DNA of 64,000 bases from Mucilaginibacter terrigena (GCF_004168255.1 NZ_SEWG01000007.1:1-64000), one strand, 5' to 3'. Counted from the first letter of the stretch, positions 41,227 to 50,443 are shown. Notes: a model not told the origin generated them from the letters alone. Translations and numbers: made by a program.

Positions 41227-44203
41227 ATCGTTCCTTCAAAAACTTGCCCGTATAGCTATCTTCTACCTTGATGAGGTTTTCGGGAGTGCCTTCAAAAACC
41301 ACTTTGCCGCCGCGGTCGCCGCCTTCGGGACCGATGTCTATTACCCAGTCGGCGCATTTGATGACATCCATATTGTGTTCTATTACAATAATGGTGTTCC
41401 CATGTTCCAGCAACGCGTCGAATGATTTCAGGAGTTTCTTGATATCTGCAAAGTGCAGTCCGGTAGTAGGCTCGTCAAATATAAAAAGCGTTTTATGCGT
41501 GTTGTTCCCCTTTACCAGGAAGGATGCCAGTTTGATCCGTTGCGCCTCGCCACCCGAAAGGGTATTTGACGATTGCCCTAACTGCACATAACCCAAACCA
41601 ACATCAACCAATGGCTTTATCTTAGCCAGGATCTTTGGTTCTTTGGCGAAGAACTCCAGCCCCTCATCAATGGTCATTTCCAAAACTTCCGATACGTTCT
41701 TTTCGTTATAAGTAACGTCAAGGATATGCTGTTTAAAGCGCTTACCATTACAGGCCTCGCAGGTCAGGAAGATATCTGCCATAAACTGCATCTCTATCTT
41801 CACCTCGCCCTCACCCTGGCAAACATCGCAGCGGCCACCCTCAACATTAAAAGAGAACGCAGATGGTTTTAGCCCGGCTGCTTTGGCAACAGGCAGGGCA
41901 GCATAAAGGTTACGGATCTCGTCCCAGGCCTTAACGTAGGTAACCGGGTTCGATCGCGACGAACGGCCTATAGGGTTTTGGTCAACCATCTCCACCTGTT
42001 CAATTTTGGCGTAATCACCTTCAATACTATCAAAGGCGCCGCTTTGGTCGCCGCTGTAATTACCCAGTGTTTTTTGCAGCGCCGGTGCCAGTACGCGTTT
42101 TACCAAACTGGTTTTACCCGAACCTGATACCCCTGTAACCACCGTAAGTACGCCAAGCGGGAACTTAGCGTTGGCGTGTTTCAGGTTGTTTTCACGGGCG
42201 CCTTTTATCTCTATAAAATCGCTCCATTTGCGGCGACTTTTAGGGATGGCAATTTCTTCGCGACCGCTCAGGTATTTGCCTGTAAGGCTGTCGTTATCTA
42301 CAATTATCTGTTCGTAGGTACCGGTGAATATAAGGTTACCGCCATGCGTACCGGCTTCGGGGCCAATATCAATGATATGGTCGGCAGCTTTCATAATCTC
42401 CTCTTCGTGCTCAACCACCAAAACGGTATTGCCCACATCGCGAAGGGATTTTAACACAGTGATCAAACGTTGCGTATCGCGCGGATGCAGGCCAATGCTC
42501 GGCTCATCCAATACGTATATCGAACCTACTAAACTACTCCCCAAAGAGGTAGCCAGATTGATCCGCTGCGACTCGCCGCCCGATAGCGTGTTTGATAATC
42601 GGTTAAGCGTCAGGTACGCCAAACCAACATCATTTAAAAAGCTAAGCCGGTTGGTTATCTCCAACAACAGGCGCTTGCCAATTTTAAGGTCGGTTTCGTT
42701 CAGTTTAAGGTTGCTGAAAAATCCAAGCGCGGTATCTAAAGGCATCAGCACCACATCGGTGATGGATCTGCCATCTATTTTTACATAGGTTGCATCCTTA
42801 CGCAGGCGACTGCCCTTACATTCGGGGCAGGTTGTTTTACCACGATAGCGCGATAGCAGCACCCGGTATTGAATTTTGTAGGTCTGCTCCTCCATTTCCT
42901 TAAAAAAGGCATCCAGCCCGCGGAAATATTGGTTACCTGTCCAAAGCAGGCGTTGCTGCTCTTCGGTCAACTGGTTATACTGGCGGTGGATAGGAAAATC
43001 AAATTTAAGGGAGTTTTTTACCAGCACATCGTTCCATTCGCGCATCTTTTCGCCGCGCCACGGGGCTATAGCGCCCTCGTAAACGGTTTTGCTTTTATCA
43101 GGGATAACCAGATCCTCGTCGATGCCGATGATTTTGCCATATCCCTCGCAACGCTTACAGGCGCCATATGGGTTATTAAAGCTGAAGAAATTTGGTGTAG
43201 GCTCCTCAAAACGGATATTGTCCAGTTCGAAACGGTCGCAAAAGAAGCGTTCGGTAGCCCCACCCAAACCCTCCCAGAAGGGGATGGCTTCAGAACTTAA
43301 AGTCTCTCCGCTAACCAGCTGAGGAGATCCGATAGCAATCGGATTAGAGGGGACTAATGGGGCTAAATACTGCACATAACAATCACCCTTCCCTTCAAAA
43401 AAGGCAGTCTGTATAGAGTCAGCTAAACGGCTGATAGTTTCGTCTTCTTCGCTCTTGGTGATCCGGTCGATAACGATGCGCACCACAGAAACAGCAGGCA
43501 ATGATGATTCTTCCTCTTCTCCTTTTTTTGCTTTGGTCTTTTTAGTTTTAGCAGGGGTTGCTTCGGCATCAACCAGCATTGATGCACCGTCGATGCTTTC
43601 ATCTTCCAGTAACGATTCGATGCGCGATACCTGCCCGTTAAACTCCACCCTTACAAAACCCTTTTGCATCAAAACGGCCAGTTCCTCTTTAATGCTGCGG
43701 TTGTTGTGCGGATGCAGGGGGCATAATATAGTTACCTGGGTTTCATCCGGCAGGGCCGTAATAAAATTGATAACATCGGTAACGCTGTCCCTTTTTACAA
43801 CACCGCCCGATATTGGCGAAATGGTTTTACCGATACGCGAAAAAAGCAGTTTAAGGTAATCGTAGATCTCGGTAGAGGTACCAACGGTCGAGCGCGGGTT
43901 ACTGGTGATAACTTTCTGCTCGATGGCTATAGCCGGGGCTATCCCTTTAATATAATCTACATCGGGCTTGTTCATGCGGCCCAGAAACTGGCGCGCGTAG
44001 GATGACAGGCTCTCTACGTAGCGGCGCTGCCCTTCGGCATATAAAGTATCAAACGCCAGGGACGATTTACCCGAACCCGACATGCCGGTGATAACCACCA
44101 GCTTGTTTTTGGGGATGGCCACATCCATATTTTTTAGGTTGTGTACCCTTGCCCCTTTTATAATAATATGTTTCTGCGGATCTTTTTCTGCTTCTTTGAT
44201 CAT
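41210..44203 (-). CDS. uvrA: excinuclease ABC subunit A (UvrA) with an in-frame element
   Basis: 997 aa from the ATG at 44203; the in-frame ATG at 44230 lies inside a heptad array and adds nine residues that do not look conserved. Two ABC ATPase modules: first Walker A TGMSGSGKSSLAFDTLYAEG, signature LSGGESQRINLAT; second Walker A TGVSGSGKTSLVKRV, signature LSGGEAQRIKLA. Zinc modules include CKRCEGYG, CPECKGSRL and CDVCQGEGE..CEACNGKRF. UvrA scans DNA for bulky lesions in nucleotide excision repair. Insertion LAPLVPSNPIAIGSPQL and the following residues up to GGATE is encoded by the GC element at 43256-43364, and the C-terminus by another. Confidence 0.95.
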   Translation of the reverse strand: MIKEAEKDPQKHIIIKGARVHNLKNMDVAIPKNKLVVITGMSGSGKSSLAFDTLYAEGQRRYVESLSSYARQFLGRMNKPDVDYIKGIAPAIAIEQKVITSNPRSTVGTSTEIYDYLKLLFSRIGKTISPISGGVVKRDSVTDVINFITALPDETQVTILCPLHPHNNRSIKEELAVLMQKGFVRVEFNGQVSRIESLLEDESIDGASMLVDAEATPAKTKKTKAKKGEEEESSLPAVSVVRIVIDRITKSEEDETISRLADSIQTAFFEGKGDCYVQYLAPLVPSNPIAIGSPQLVSGETLSSEAIPFWEGLGGATERFFCDRFELDNIRFEEPTPNFFSFNNPYGACKRCEGYGKIIGIDEDLVIPDKSKTVYEGAIAPWRGEKMREWNDVLVKNSLKFDFPIHRQYNQLTEEQQRLLWTGNQYFRGLDAFFKEMEEQTYKIQYRVLLSRYRGKTTCPECKGSRLRKDATYVKIDGRSITDVVLMPLDTALGFFSNLKLNETDLKIGKRLLLEITNRLSFLNDVGLAYLTLNRLSNTLSGGESQRINLATSLGSSLVGSIYVLDEPSIGLHPRDTQRLITVLKSLRDVGNTVLVVEHEEEIMKAADHIIDIGPEAGTHGGNLIFTGTYEQIIVDNDSLTGKYLSGREEIAIPKSRRKWSDFIEIKGARENNLKHANAKFPLGVLTVVTGVSGSGKTSLVKRVLAPALQKTLGNYSGDQSGAFDSIEGDYAKIEQVEMVDQNPIGRSSRSNPVTYVKAWDEIRNLYAALPVAKAAGLKPSAFSFNVEGGRCDVCQGEGEVKIEMQFMADIFLTCEACNGKRFKQHILDVTYNEKNVSEVLEMTIDEGLEFFAKEPKILAKIKPLVDVGLGYVQLGQSSNTLSGGEAQRIKLASFLVKGNNTHKTLFIFDEPTTGLHFADIKKLLKSFDALLEHGNTIIVIEHNMDVIKCADWVIDIGPEGGDRGGKVVFEGTPENLIKVEDSYTGKFLKERYPPAP
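43256..43364 (+). repeat. two-hairpin GC element, bare form, in frame in uvrA
   Basis: About 109 bp, from AGCCCCACCCAAACCCTCCC to AATGGGGCT, with the hairpin block CTCTCCGCTAACCAG.TGAGGAGAT between. Relative to the gene it lies in the orientation opposite to the icmF insertions, and yet is open: the encoded stretch runs from LAPLVPSN to GLGGATE. Compare 1027-1117, with the same terminal blocks. Confidence 0.75.
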
Positions 44204-44213
44204 AATATTGGTT

Positions 44214-44358
44214 GGTGGTTCATGGTTCATAGATCATAGTAAGAAATACAATGCTGATTAAACCCTGACCACTAATGAAAGTCTAACCCGTAACCGATTA
44301 AACATGTTTGGTATTTTGCTTTTCGGACTATGAACAATGATCTATTATCTATGAACAT
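44214..44358. repeat. heptad-periodic inverted array G
   Basis: Left arm: TGGTTCA, TGGTTCA, TAGATCA, TAGT. The right arm on the minus strand: TAGATAA, TAGATCA, TTGTTCA, TAGTCCG. The arms are about 85 bp apart, in the uvrA-sigma factor gap. The 403-bp gap has no gene. Confidence 0.7.
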
Positions 44359-44505
44359 TTTCCGGCTGCAAAAATCCTAAAATATTTAGCTTTATCCAAA
44401 TGAGTTTTGGTAATTATAAAGGTTAATGGGTTATTAATAAAAGAGTTTGCATTTTAGTGACATATACCTTTATTGTAACGACGTAACATACCCAGTTAAA
44501 AAATA

Positions 44506-44537
44506 TTTGCTTTTATTTTTTAAGATTATTATATTTG
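44506..44537 (+). promoter_or_regulatory. promoter of the ECF sigma factor gene
   Basis: TTTG at 44506-44509, a 20-bp spacer and TATATTTG at 44530-44537: a near-ideal Bacteroidota promoter. The leader to the ATG is about 90 nt long. Confidence 0.7.
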
Positions 44538-44634
44538 AGGGTACATTTTTCTTAAACCCTAAAAAGAAACGCTATAGATAGAACTCTACTTTTAATAACG
44601 ACGAAAAATTTAATTTAGTTTATTAGTAGCTTCT

Positions 44635-45219
44635 ATGGATTTTCAATTGAAAAGTGATCAGGATCTAATCCATCTTTATATCGCCGGTAACGAGGCAGGA
44701 CTTGTTGAGCTGATAAGGCGGTACCAATCAAAAATTTACACTTCAATTTATTTACTTGTTAAGGACGAGGCCCTTGCCGAAGATATTTTCCAGGATACGT
44801 TTATTAAGGTTATTAATACGCTAAAAGCAGGGAAGTATAACGAGGAGGGCAAGTTTTTACCATGGGTAACCCGCATTGGCCATAACCTGGTTATCGACCA
44901 TTTCCGCCGCGAAAAACGCGCCCCTATGGTAAGCAATGGCGACGACTTTGATATTTTTGAAGTGCTGGGCCATTACGATGAAAGCGCCGAAGACCGCCTG
45001 GTGCGCGAACAAACCCATAAGGACCTGAAATCGCTGATCCAACTGCTGCCATCCGAGCAAAAGGAAGTGTTGATCATGCGCCACTTTGGTGATATGAGCT
45101 TTAAAGAAATAGCCGATGTTACCGATGTAAGCATCAACACCGCCCTTGGGCGTATGCGTTACGCGCTTAATAACCTGCGCAAAATGATGCAAAGTAAAGA
45201 AATGAGCTTAAAAAATTAA
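44635..45219 (+). CDS. ECF-type RNA polymerase sigma factor
   Basis: 194 aa. Region 2 (LVELIRRYQSKIYTSIYLLVKDEALAEDIFQDTFIKVINTL, about 24-64; FLPWVTRIGHNLVIDHFRREKR) and region 4 (LIQLLPSEQKEVLIMRHFGDMSFKEIADVTDVSINTALGRMRYALNNLRKMM, about 132-183) are complete. No anti-sigma gene follows, unlike SigW/FecI-type loci; it belongs to the group of stand-alone ECF factors that Sphingobacteriaceae carry next to uvrA-type genes. It has its own housekeeping-type promoter and a strong terminator. Confidence 0.92.
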   Translation: MDFQLKSDQDLIHLYIAGNEAGLVELIRRYQSKIYTSIYLLVKDEALAEDIFQDTFIKVINTLKAGKYNEEGKFLPWVTRIGHNLVIDHFRREKRAPMVSNGDDFDIFEVLGHYDESAEDRLVREQTHKDLKSLIQLLPSEQKEVLIMRHFGDMSFKEIADVTDVSINTALGRMRYALNNLRKMMQSKEMSLKN

Positions 45220-45290
45220 CAGCAGATAGTCCCCTAACCCTGTTTTGGGCCTATCTCTATAGGTAATTATTAAGCTAATAATATTGTTAC

Positions 45291-45321
45291 AAAAGCTGCC
45301 CCATACAGGGGCGGCTTTTTT
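45291..45321 (+). terminator. sigma factor gene terminator
   Basis: AAAAGCTGCCCC, loop ATACA, GGGGCGGCTTTT, then T-rich: strong intrinsic terminator. The remaining 45322-45532 interval is AT-rich with no gene seen. Confidence 0.8.
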
Positions 45322-45532
45322 GTTGTAACCGCAACAATAAGCCATATCGTACCGCCGTTTAAAATCCGTATTGAATTATGATGAATTTCAATTGAAATAG
45401 TTAAAAATGTTAATTTGAACCGCCCATAAATGGCAAAAATTAACCCTCAAAAAAAATTTCATTTAATTTTCATCTTGATAAAATATTAATAAATAATTCT
45501 CGTTAATTTTATAATCAAACAAACAACAGCTT

Positions 45533-45730
45533 ATGGGTGAAACCTTTACTTCAATTTTTAATGCGGTCACTAACAAAGCTCAGGTGAAACAATCAGAGGT
45601 ACATGAGAATCTGGAGGCGGATGATGTGATGTTTTATAACTCCATCCGCGCTGATTTGGATCTTTTAAAGAAAAAGCCAAAACTGCAGACCATTCATCAC
45701 ATCCTGGATTATTCAAAAAGCCTGCGCTAA
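45533..45730 (+). CDS. small conserved-looking protein, unknown
   Basis: 65 aa, helical, soluble (TSIFNAVTNKAQVKQSEVHENLEADDVMFYNSIRADLDLLKKKPKLQTIHHILDYSKSLR). No signal peptide. It lies alone between the sigma factor and nth and is followed by a heptad array. The regular amphipathic C-terminal helices suggest a real protein rather than chance, but I recognise no family. Confidence 0.6.
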   Translation: MGETFTSIFNAVTNKAQVKQSEVHENLEADDVMFYNSIRADLDLLKKKPKLQTIHHILDYSKSLR

Positions 45731-45753
45731 GTAGTACTACGCGAAAAACGCAC

Positions 45754-45943
45754 TGGTTCATAGATCACGCCGCAAACGATAGCAATATCCGGCAGCCTGA
45801 TTTATGAACCTTTCTATTTTATAACAGTTTCATAGATGATAGTTAATGGTTCATAGTAACTCGTTTTGGCTAATTGCCGATAATTCAGGATTATTGTAAA
45901 AATTTGGTTCTGCCATAATCCATGAACCATCAACCATGAACTA
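45754..45943. repeat. heptad-periodic array H
   Basis: Middle part: TAGATGA, TAGTTAA, TGGTTCA, TAGTAA. The right arm on the minus strand: TAGTTCA, TGGTTGA, TGGTTCA, TGGATTA. A left piece reads GGTTCATAGATCA. It fills the gap before nth. Confidence 0.7.
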
Positions 45944-45947
45944 ATAC

Positions 45948-46709
45948 ATGCTTAAAGCCGATCGCTACCGCCATTTTGTAGAATACTTTTCAAAGAACCA
46001 GCCAGCAGCAGAAACCGAGCTGCACTACGGCAGCCCATACGAGTTACTGGTGGCAGTGATACTTTCGGCGCAGTGTACTGATAAGCGCATCAACCAGGTT
46101 ACCCCCGCCCTTTTTCAACGTTTCCCTGATGCGGTGTCCCTTGCGGCTTCCAACGCGGATGAGATCTTTACCTATATCCGCAGTGTTAGCTATCCAAATA
46201 ATAAGGCCAAACACCTGGCAGGCATGGGCAAAATGCTGATGGAAGTTTTTGGCGGCGCGGTGCCTTCGGATATTAACGAGTTGCAAAGGCTGCCCGGCGT
46301 TGGCCGTAAAACGGCCAATGTAATAGCATCGGTAGTTTTTGATGCGCCGGCCATTGCGGTTGATACGCATGTGTTCAGGGTATCGAATCGTATTGGGCTC
46401 ACTACCCGCGCTACTACACCGCTGGCTGTAGAAAGGCAACTGGTAGAACATCTGCCGCAAAATACTTTGGCTATTGCCCACCACTGGCTGATATTGCACG
46501 GGCGTTACATCTGCGTGGCCCGCAGCCCTAAATGCGAGATTTGCCCCCTTACCTGGTTCTGCAAATATTACGAACATCAAAACACCGAAACCGCCCTGCT
46601 TAGGGCCGAAGCCGCCAGGATCCGCAAGGCAAAAGATGCCAAAAAGAAAAAGACATTGAACACTATTAGCCGTGAACTGGCCAAACGCGGTGTTGATAAA
46701 GATATTTGA
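45948..46709 (+). CDS. nth: endonuclease III
   Basis: 253 aa, about 40 longer than the E. coli enzyme because of a Lys/Arg-rich tail (RKAKDAKKKKTLNTISRELAKRG). The HhH-Lys motif is LPGVGRKTANVI, the catalytic Asp lies in VDTHVFRVSNRIGL and the [4Fe-4S] loop is CVARSPKCEICPLTWFC (C-x6-C-x2-C-x5-C). It excises oxidised pyrimidines from DNA. Same direction as recA, but separated by 184 bp with a repeat. Confidence 0.95.
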   Translation: MLKADRYRHFVEYFSKNQPAAETELHYGSPYELLVAVILSAQCTDKRINQVTPALFQRFPDAVSLAASNADEIFTYIRSVSYPNNKAKHLAGMGKMLMEVFGGAVPSDINELQRLPGVGRKTANVIASVVFDAPAIAVDTHVFRVSNRIGLTTRATTPLAVERQLVEHLPQNTLAIAHHWLILHGRYICVARSPKCEICPLTWFCKYYEHQNTETALLRAEAARIRKAKDAKKKKTLNTISRELAKRGVDKDI

Positions 46710-46757
46710 TTGATAGATTTGGGTTAGGTAAGTTTACTACATCAGTAGCAAACCAAA

Positions 46758-46822
46758 TTGTCATCCTGAGGAACGAAGGATTTAACCTCCGATAGATGCT
46801 TCATTATCGTTCAGCATGACAA
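46758..46822 (+). repeat. GTCATCCTGAG palindromic repeat, copy 5 (short)
   Basis: TTGTCATCCTGAGGAACGAA at the left and GTTCAGCATGACAA at the right, with the central part reduced to about 30 bp. Lies between nth and the recA promoter. Confidence 0.8.
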
Positions 46823-46868
46823 ATAAAAATAATTACTAAAAATATTAGTATTTTAATAAAAAGTATTT

Positions 46869-46876
46869 TATATTTG
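46869..46876 (+). promoter_or_regulatory. -7 box TATATTTG of recA
   Basis: TATATTTG lies 17 bp before the recA ATG at 46894. I see no LexA-type box between it and the start. Confidence 0.6.
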
Positions 46877-46893
46877 TTTCACAATAATTTAAG

Positions 46894-47901
46894 ATGAGCA
46901 ACGCAGATAAATTAAAGGCATTACAGCTTACGTTAGATAAGCTGGAAAAATCATACGGTAAGGGCACCATCATGAAAATGGGTGATACCGCTATTGAACC
47001 AACAGAAACCATATCAACCGGGTCATTAGGGCTTGATATCGCTTTAGGTGTGGGCGGTTTACCAAAAGGTAGGGTGATAGAGATCTACGGCCCCGAGTCG
47101 TCCGGTAAAACTACCTTAGCCATACATGCCATAGCCGAATCTCAAAAGAAAGGCGGCATAGCAGCGTTTATTGACGCAGAGCACGCGTTCGATCGCTTTT
47201 ATGCCAAAAAGCTTGGTGTTGATGTAGAGAATTTGCTGATCTCTCAGCCGGATAACGGCGAGCAGGCATTAGAAATTGCCGATAACCTGATCCGTTCGGG
47301 CGCTATAGATATATTAGTTATCGACTCTGTTGCGGCGTTGGTACCAAAAGCCGAGATAGAAGGCGAAATGGGCGATTCAAAAATGGGCTTGCACGCCCGT
47401 TTAATGTCGCAGGCATTGCGTAAGCTTACCGGTACCATCAGCAAAACCGGATGCTGCTGTATTTTCATTAACCAGCTGCGCGATAAAATTGGCGTTATGT
47501 TTGGTAACCCCGAAACCACTACCGGCGGTAACGCCTTAAAATTCTATGCTTCGGTACGTTTGGATGTACGCCGGATCTCGCAAATTAAGGATACCGACGA
47601 GGTATCGGGTAACCGCGTTAAGGTGAAGATCGTAAAGAACAAGGTTGCACCGCCGTTCCGTATAGCCGAGTTTGATATCATGTTTGGCGAAGGGATCTCA
47701 AAAGCAGGCGAGATCATCGATCTGGGGGTTGAATACAACATTATTAAAAAAGCAGGATCGTGGTTTAGCTATGGCGAAACCCGTTTAGGCCAGGGCCGCG
47801 ATGCGGTTAAACAACTGATACTGGATAACCCCGAATTGGCCGAAGAACTGGAAGCCAAAATTAAGGCGACCGTAACAGGTGAAGCCATGGTTGAACAATA
47901 A
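46894..47901 (+). CDS. recA: recombinase RecA
   Basis: 335 aa. Walker A GPESSGKT (about 66-73), Walker [12 protein letters not shown]1/L2 loops ([57 protein letters not shown]). It forms filaments on ssDNA for strand exchange and, where LexA is present, SOS induction. Normal length for Bacteroidota RecA. It has its own promoter and a terminator at 47930-47959. Confidence 0.97.
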   Translation: MSNADKLKALQLTLDKLEKSYGKGTIMKMGDTAIEPTETISTGSLGLDIALGVGGLPKGRVIEIYGPESSGKTTLAIHAIAESQKKGGIAAFIDAEHAFDRFYAKKLGVDVENLLISQPDNGEQALEIADNLIRSGAIDILVIDSVAALVPKAEIEGEMGDSKMGLHARLMSQALRKLTGTISKTGCCCIFINQLRDKIGVMFGNPETTTGGNALKFYASVRLDVRRISQIKDTDEVSGNRVKVKIVKNKVAPPFRIAEFDIMFGEGISKAGEIIDLGVEYNIIKKAGSWFSYGETRLGQGRDAVKQLILDNPELAEELEAKIKATVTGEAMVEQ

Positions 47902-47929
47902 GCCATTACTTTTAGTACTTAACAGATAC

Positions 47930-47959
47930 AGGCCTCTCCATTTTTGGAGGGGCTTTTTT
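47930..47959 (+). terminator. recA terminator
   Basis: GGCCTCTCCA and TGGAGGGGCT form a stem around a T-loop, followed by six T. Confidence 0.75.
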
Positions 47960-48034
47960 ATTGATACCCGCCGGTACGGATTAAAATATACCACATATGC
48001 GGTATATACATAAGATTTTAATTGACAGACATTT

Positions 48035-50092
48035 ATGAAAATTAAACTCTTATCCAACATGAAGGCATATCTGCAAAAATTATCAAAAACATTGAGCTTA
48101 ATGCTGCTGCTTATTTTAGCGGTTAGCTCGTGTAAAAAAGAAACTACCATTAAGCCCGTACCGGATGACCCTGCGGTAAAAACCCCAACTATAACCGGCA
48201 AAATTAACGGTAAGGCTTTCGCCATTAAAGAAAATGGCATAAAATCTACCTTGTATACAACATCCGGCGATGGCGTAAAATCGCTGGAGACATCGGCAAC
48301 GCTGGATGCCGACGGCAATAAGCTTACCTTTTTTATAGATGACCTGAAAAACGGTGCCATTGCCCTTACCAAAAAATCGGGCACATCGTTTAACCCAGGC
48401 ACTAAGACTATTAAGGTAAACGCCGGTACAACACAAACTTATGTACAGTATTTTAACAGTGGCAATGCTTATTATGCGCTATCGGGATCTATCACTATAA
48501 CCATTACGGATACTTATATTACTGTTAAATGGAATATCATGTTCAAAGATGCCAGTAACCACGAGTTTAGCTCATCGGGCGAGTTCACCATTACTTTTGC
48601 ATCGGTTATTACCAAGCCAAAATCAGAGGTTAAGGATCCTACCCCCGTAGCAGATAAGCCAACTATCGAAAATATAGCCCCCACCAAAGGCCGCGCCGGC
48701 GATACCGTTTCTATAACCGGTGTAAACTACAGCACTACCATTGCCGATAACATGGTGAAATTTAATGGTGTTAACGCCGAGGTGATATCTGCAACAGCCA
48801 CAAAACTGATGGCTAAGGTACCGGCGGGCGGTTCAACAGGCACTGTATCTGTCAAAGTAAAAAATAGCGAAATAACCACAGGCCCTGCATTTACATATAT
48901 ACAAGCCGCAACCTTTGCAAGCTTCAGCCCGTCTTCCGGCAAAGTTGGCGACACCATAGCTATAAAAGGCACAAATTTTAGCACCACACTGGCCGATAAC
49001 ATTGTAAAATTTGCCGGCCCACAGGGCTTACTTGTTGGGGCCGAAGTAATATCAGCCACAGCAACACAATTAAAAGTAAAAGTACCGCAAAGCGCTGCAA
49101 CCGGCACATTAACAATAGCTATTAACAACGGCGCACCTATAACCAGTGCATCAGCGTTTACGGTAACCGTTCCACAGGTGCCAAACAACGGGTGGACACA
49201 AGTAGACCAAACCGTGAGCCCGCAAACAGGCATCTTGTCGGCCGCATCGGGCAACCGCATGTTATTTGCAAATGGCAAAACAGGTAGAAATTTATATTAC
49301 AGCAGCGATAAGGGTTTAACATTCACCAACATATTTAACAGCATCCCGCTGGTAAAGGATACACTTAAGGTTAACTACCTTGTAGCCGATGGCAATTACT
49401 TTTACATTGCCACAAACCTGGGTGTTATAAAAACAGATGGTACAACCTTTACTAAACTTACTATCAGCCCTAATGCGCCAAACCTTAGCTTTAACGGCAT
49501 AGTTGCCAGGGGTGATAAAATTTACCTGTTATCGGGCGCAAACTACTATGTTTCGTTAAACGGCGGGGCAAATTTCCAGGCAAAAGCTGCCAACCTGGGC
49601 GGGGCTGTCAGGCTTGATAACATCACCAGCGACAATGGCGGCAAGTATTTCTACGCTATCGACCCTACATCTTCCAAATTTTACCGGTCGACAAACCAGG
49701 GCGAAACATGGCTGGTAACCCCCGCGGCTACAGGTGTATATCCATTAAGTGAGGGTTATAAAAATATATTATCATCCCCTGGTTATACATATGCCATATT
49801 CAGTGGCAGCGCACAGCTTACGGGCAACCGCTTATATCAATCGCGCGGGCAGGGAGATGTGTTTACAAAAGTTAGCGACGAGCAGGTAAATGTTATTAAA
49901 CAATGGGGAGATTACGTTGCCTATGGCGGTACAAGCTTCAGCCTGTCTAATGATGTAGGCAGTACCTATAAAAACTACGCCATCCCAACGGGTTGCACAA
50001 TAACCGGTATTGAACGGATAGAGAATATATTCTTTATTTTCTGCAATGCACCGGGTGGGCAATCTGTCAGAATATATAAAAGAGCGTTTTAA
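48035..50092 (+). CDS. large lipoprotein with two TIG/IPT domains and a propeller-like C-terminus
   Basis: 685 aa. A lipoprotein signal ends at the Cys in AVSSC (residue 33 from this ATG; an ATG at 48059 would give a shorter, more typical signal). Regions: N-terminal beta domain (about 45-190, ITGKINGKAFAIKEN), two IPT/TIG domains starting at about 208 (PTIENIAPTKGRAGDTVSITGVNYS) and 292 (ATFASFSPSSGKVGDTIAIKGTNFS), and a C-terminal repetitive part (NGWTQVDQTV..., YYSSDKGLTFTNIF, YVSLNGGANFQAK, STNQGETWLV) like BNR/sialidase-type propeller blades. Probably a surface carbohydrate-binding or adhesion protein; no catalytic site seen. Confidence 0.8.
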   Translation: MKIKLLSNMKAYLQKLSKTLSLMLLLILAVSSCKKETTIKPVPDDPAVKTPTITGKINGKAFAIKENGIKSTLYTTSGDGVKSLETSATLDADGNKLTFFIDDLKNGAIALTKKSGTSFNPGTKTIKVNAGTTQTYVQYFNSGNAYYALSGSITITITDTYITVKWNIMFKDASNHEFSSSGEFTITFASVITKPKSEVKDPTPVADKPTIENIAPTKGRAGDTVSITGVNYSTTIADNMVKFNGVNAEVISATATKLMAKVPAGGSTGTVSVKVKNSEITTGPAFTYIQAATFASFSPSSGKVGDTIAIKGTNFSTTLADNIVKFAGPQGLLVGAEVISATATQLKVKVPQSAATGTLTIAINNGAPITSASAFTVTVPQVPNNGWTQVDQTVSPQTGILSAASGNRMLFANGKTGRNLYYSSDKGLTFTNIFNSIPLVKDTLKVNYLVADGNYFYIATNLGVIKTDGTTFTKLTISPNAPNLSFNGIVARGDKIYLLSGANYYVSLNGGANFQAKAANLGGAVRLDNITSDNGGKYFYAIDPTSSKFYRSTNQGETWLVTPAATGVYPLSEGYKNILSSPGYTYAIFSGSAQLTGNRLYQSRGQGDVFTKVSDEQVNVIKQWGDYVAYGGTSFSLSNDVGSTYKNYAIPTGCTITGIERIENIFFIFCNAPGGQSVRIYKRAF

Positions 50093-50128
50093 TACGCTGA
50101 AGAATTTGTAATAGTGTTGTTTTCTACA

Positions 50129-50150
50129 GCCCCCGCAGCAATGCGGGGGC
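50129..50150 (+). terminator. terminator after the TIG lipoprotein
   Basis: GCCCCCGCA, loop GCAA, TGCGGGGGC: a perfect 9-bp stem with a GNRA tetraloop. Confidence 0.8.
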
Positions 50151-50179
50151 TTGTGGTTTTACTACCAGGCTATAAAAGC

Positions 50180-50350
50180 CTACTTACCCCCGGTTTTCCA
50201 GTACATATAGGCTATACCGCCAATAACCATAACGGCCAGCACAATAAGCCCGGCAAGGCCTTTACGTTTATCCTGGCGCATTAGCCAAACTAAAAAAGCC
50301 ACAAGCGGCAGTACAAAAACCGCCCAAAAAATAAGTGAAGGAATTGACAT
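50180..50350 (-). CDS. small two-helix membrane protein
   Basis: 56 aa. Translation: MSIPSLIFWAVFVLPLVAFL, then VWLMRQDKRKG, then LAGLIVLAVMVIGGIAYMYW and KTGGK. Two hydrophobic helices with a basic loop between them, so probably an inner-membrane hairpin protein. It starts right beside heptad array I and runs against the lipoprotein gene. Small but with good composition for a real gene; family unknown. Confidence 0.6.
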   Translation of the reverse strand: MSIPSLIFWAVFVLPLVAFLVWLMRQDKRKGLAGLIVLAVMVIGGIAYMYWKTGGK

Positions 50351-50430
50351 AGTAATTAGTTCATGGTTAATAGTTCATGGTTAATAGTTCATGGTGTTTT
50401 GCAGATGGCCATTTGCTATTAACCATCACC
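50351..50430. repeat. heptad-periodic inverted array I
   Basis: Left arm: TAGTAAT, TAGTTCA, TGGTTAA, TAGTTCA, TGGTTAA, TAGTTCA, a perfect 7-nt period over six words. The short right arm reads GCTATTAACCATCACC, the inverse of GGTGATGGTTAATAGC. Confidence 0.75.
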
Positions 50431-50443
50431 TCTATATGCTAAA

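Noticed and set aside
44204..44230. uvrA start at 44230
   Set aside because: The extra nine codons fall in heptad array G and precede the conserved start region; 44203 is preferred.
46822..46893. LexA/SOS box upstream of recA
   Set aside because: No clear palindrome of LexA type was found in the short AT-rich region; only a -7 box is visible.
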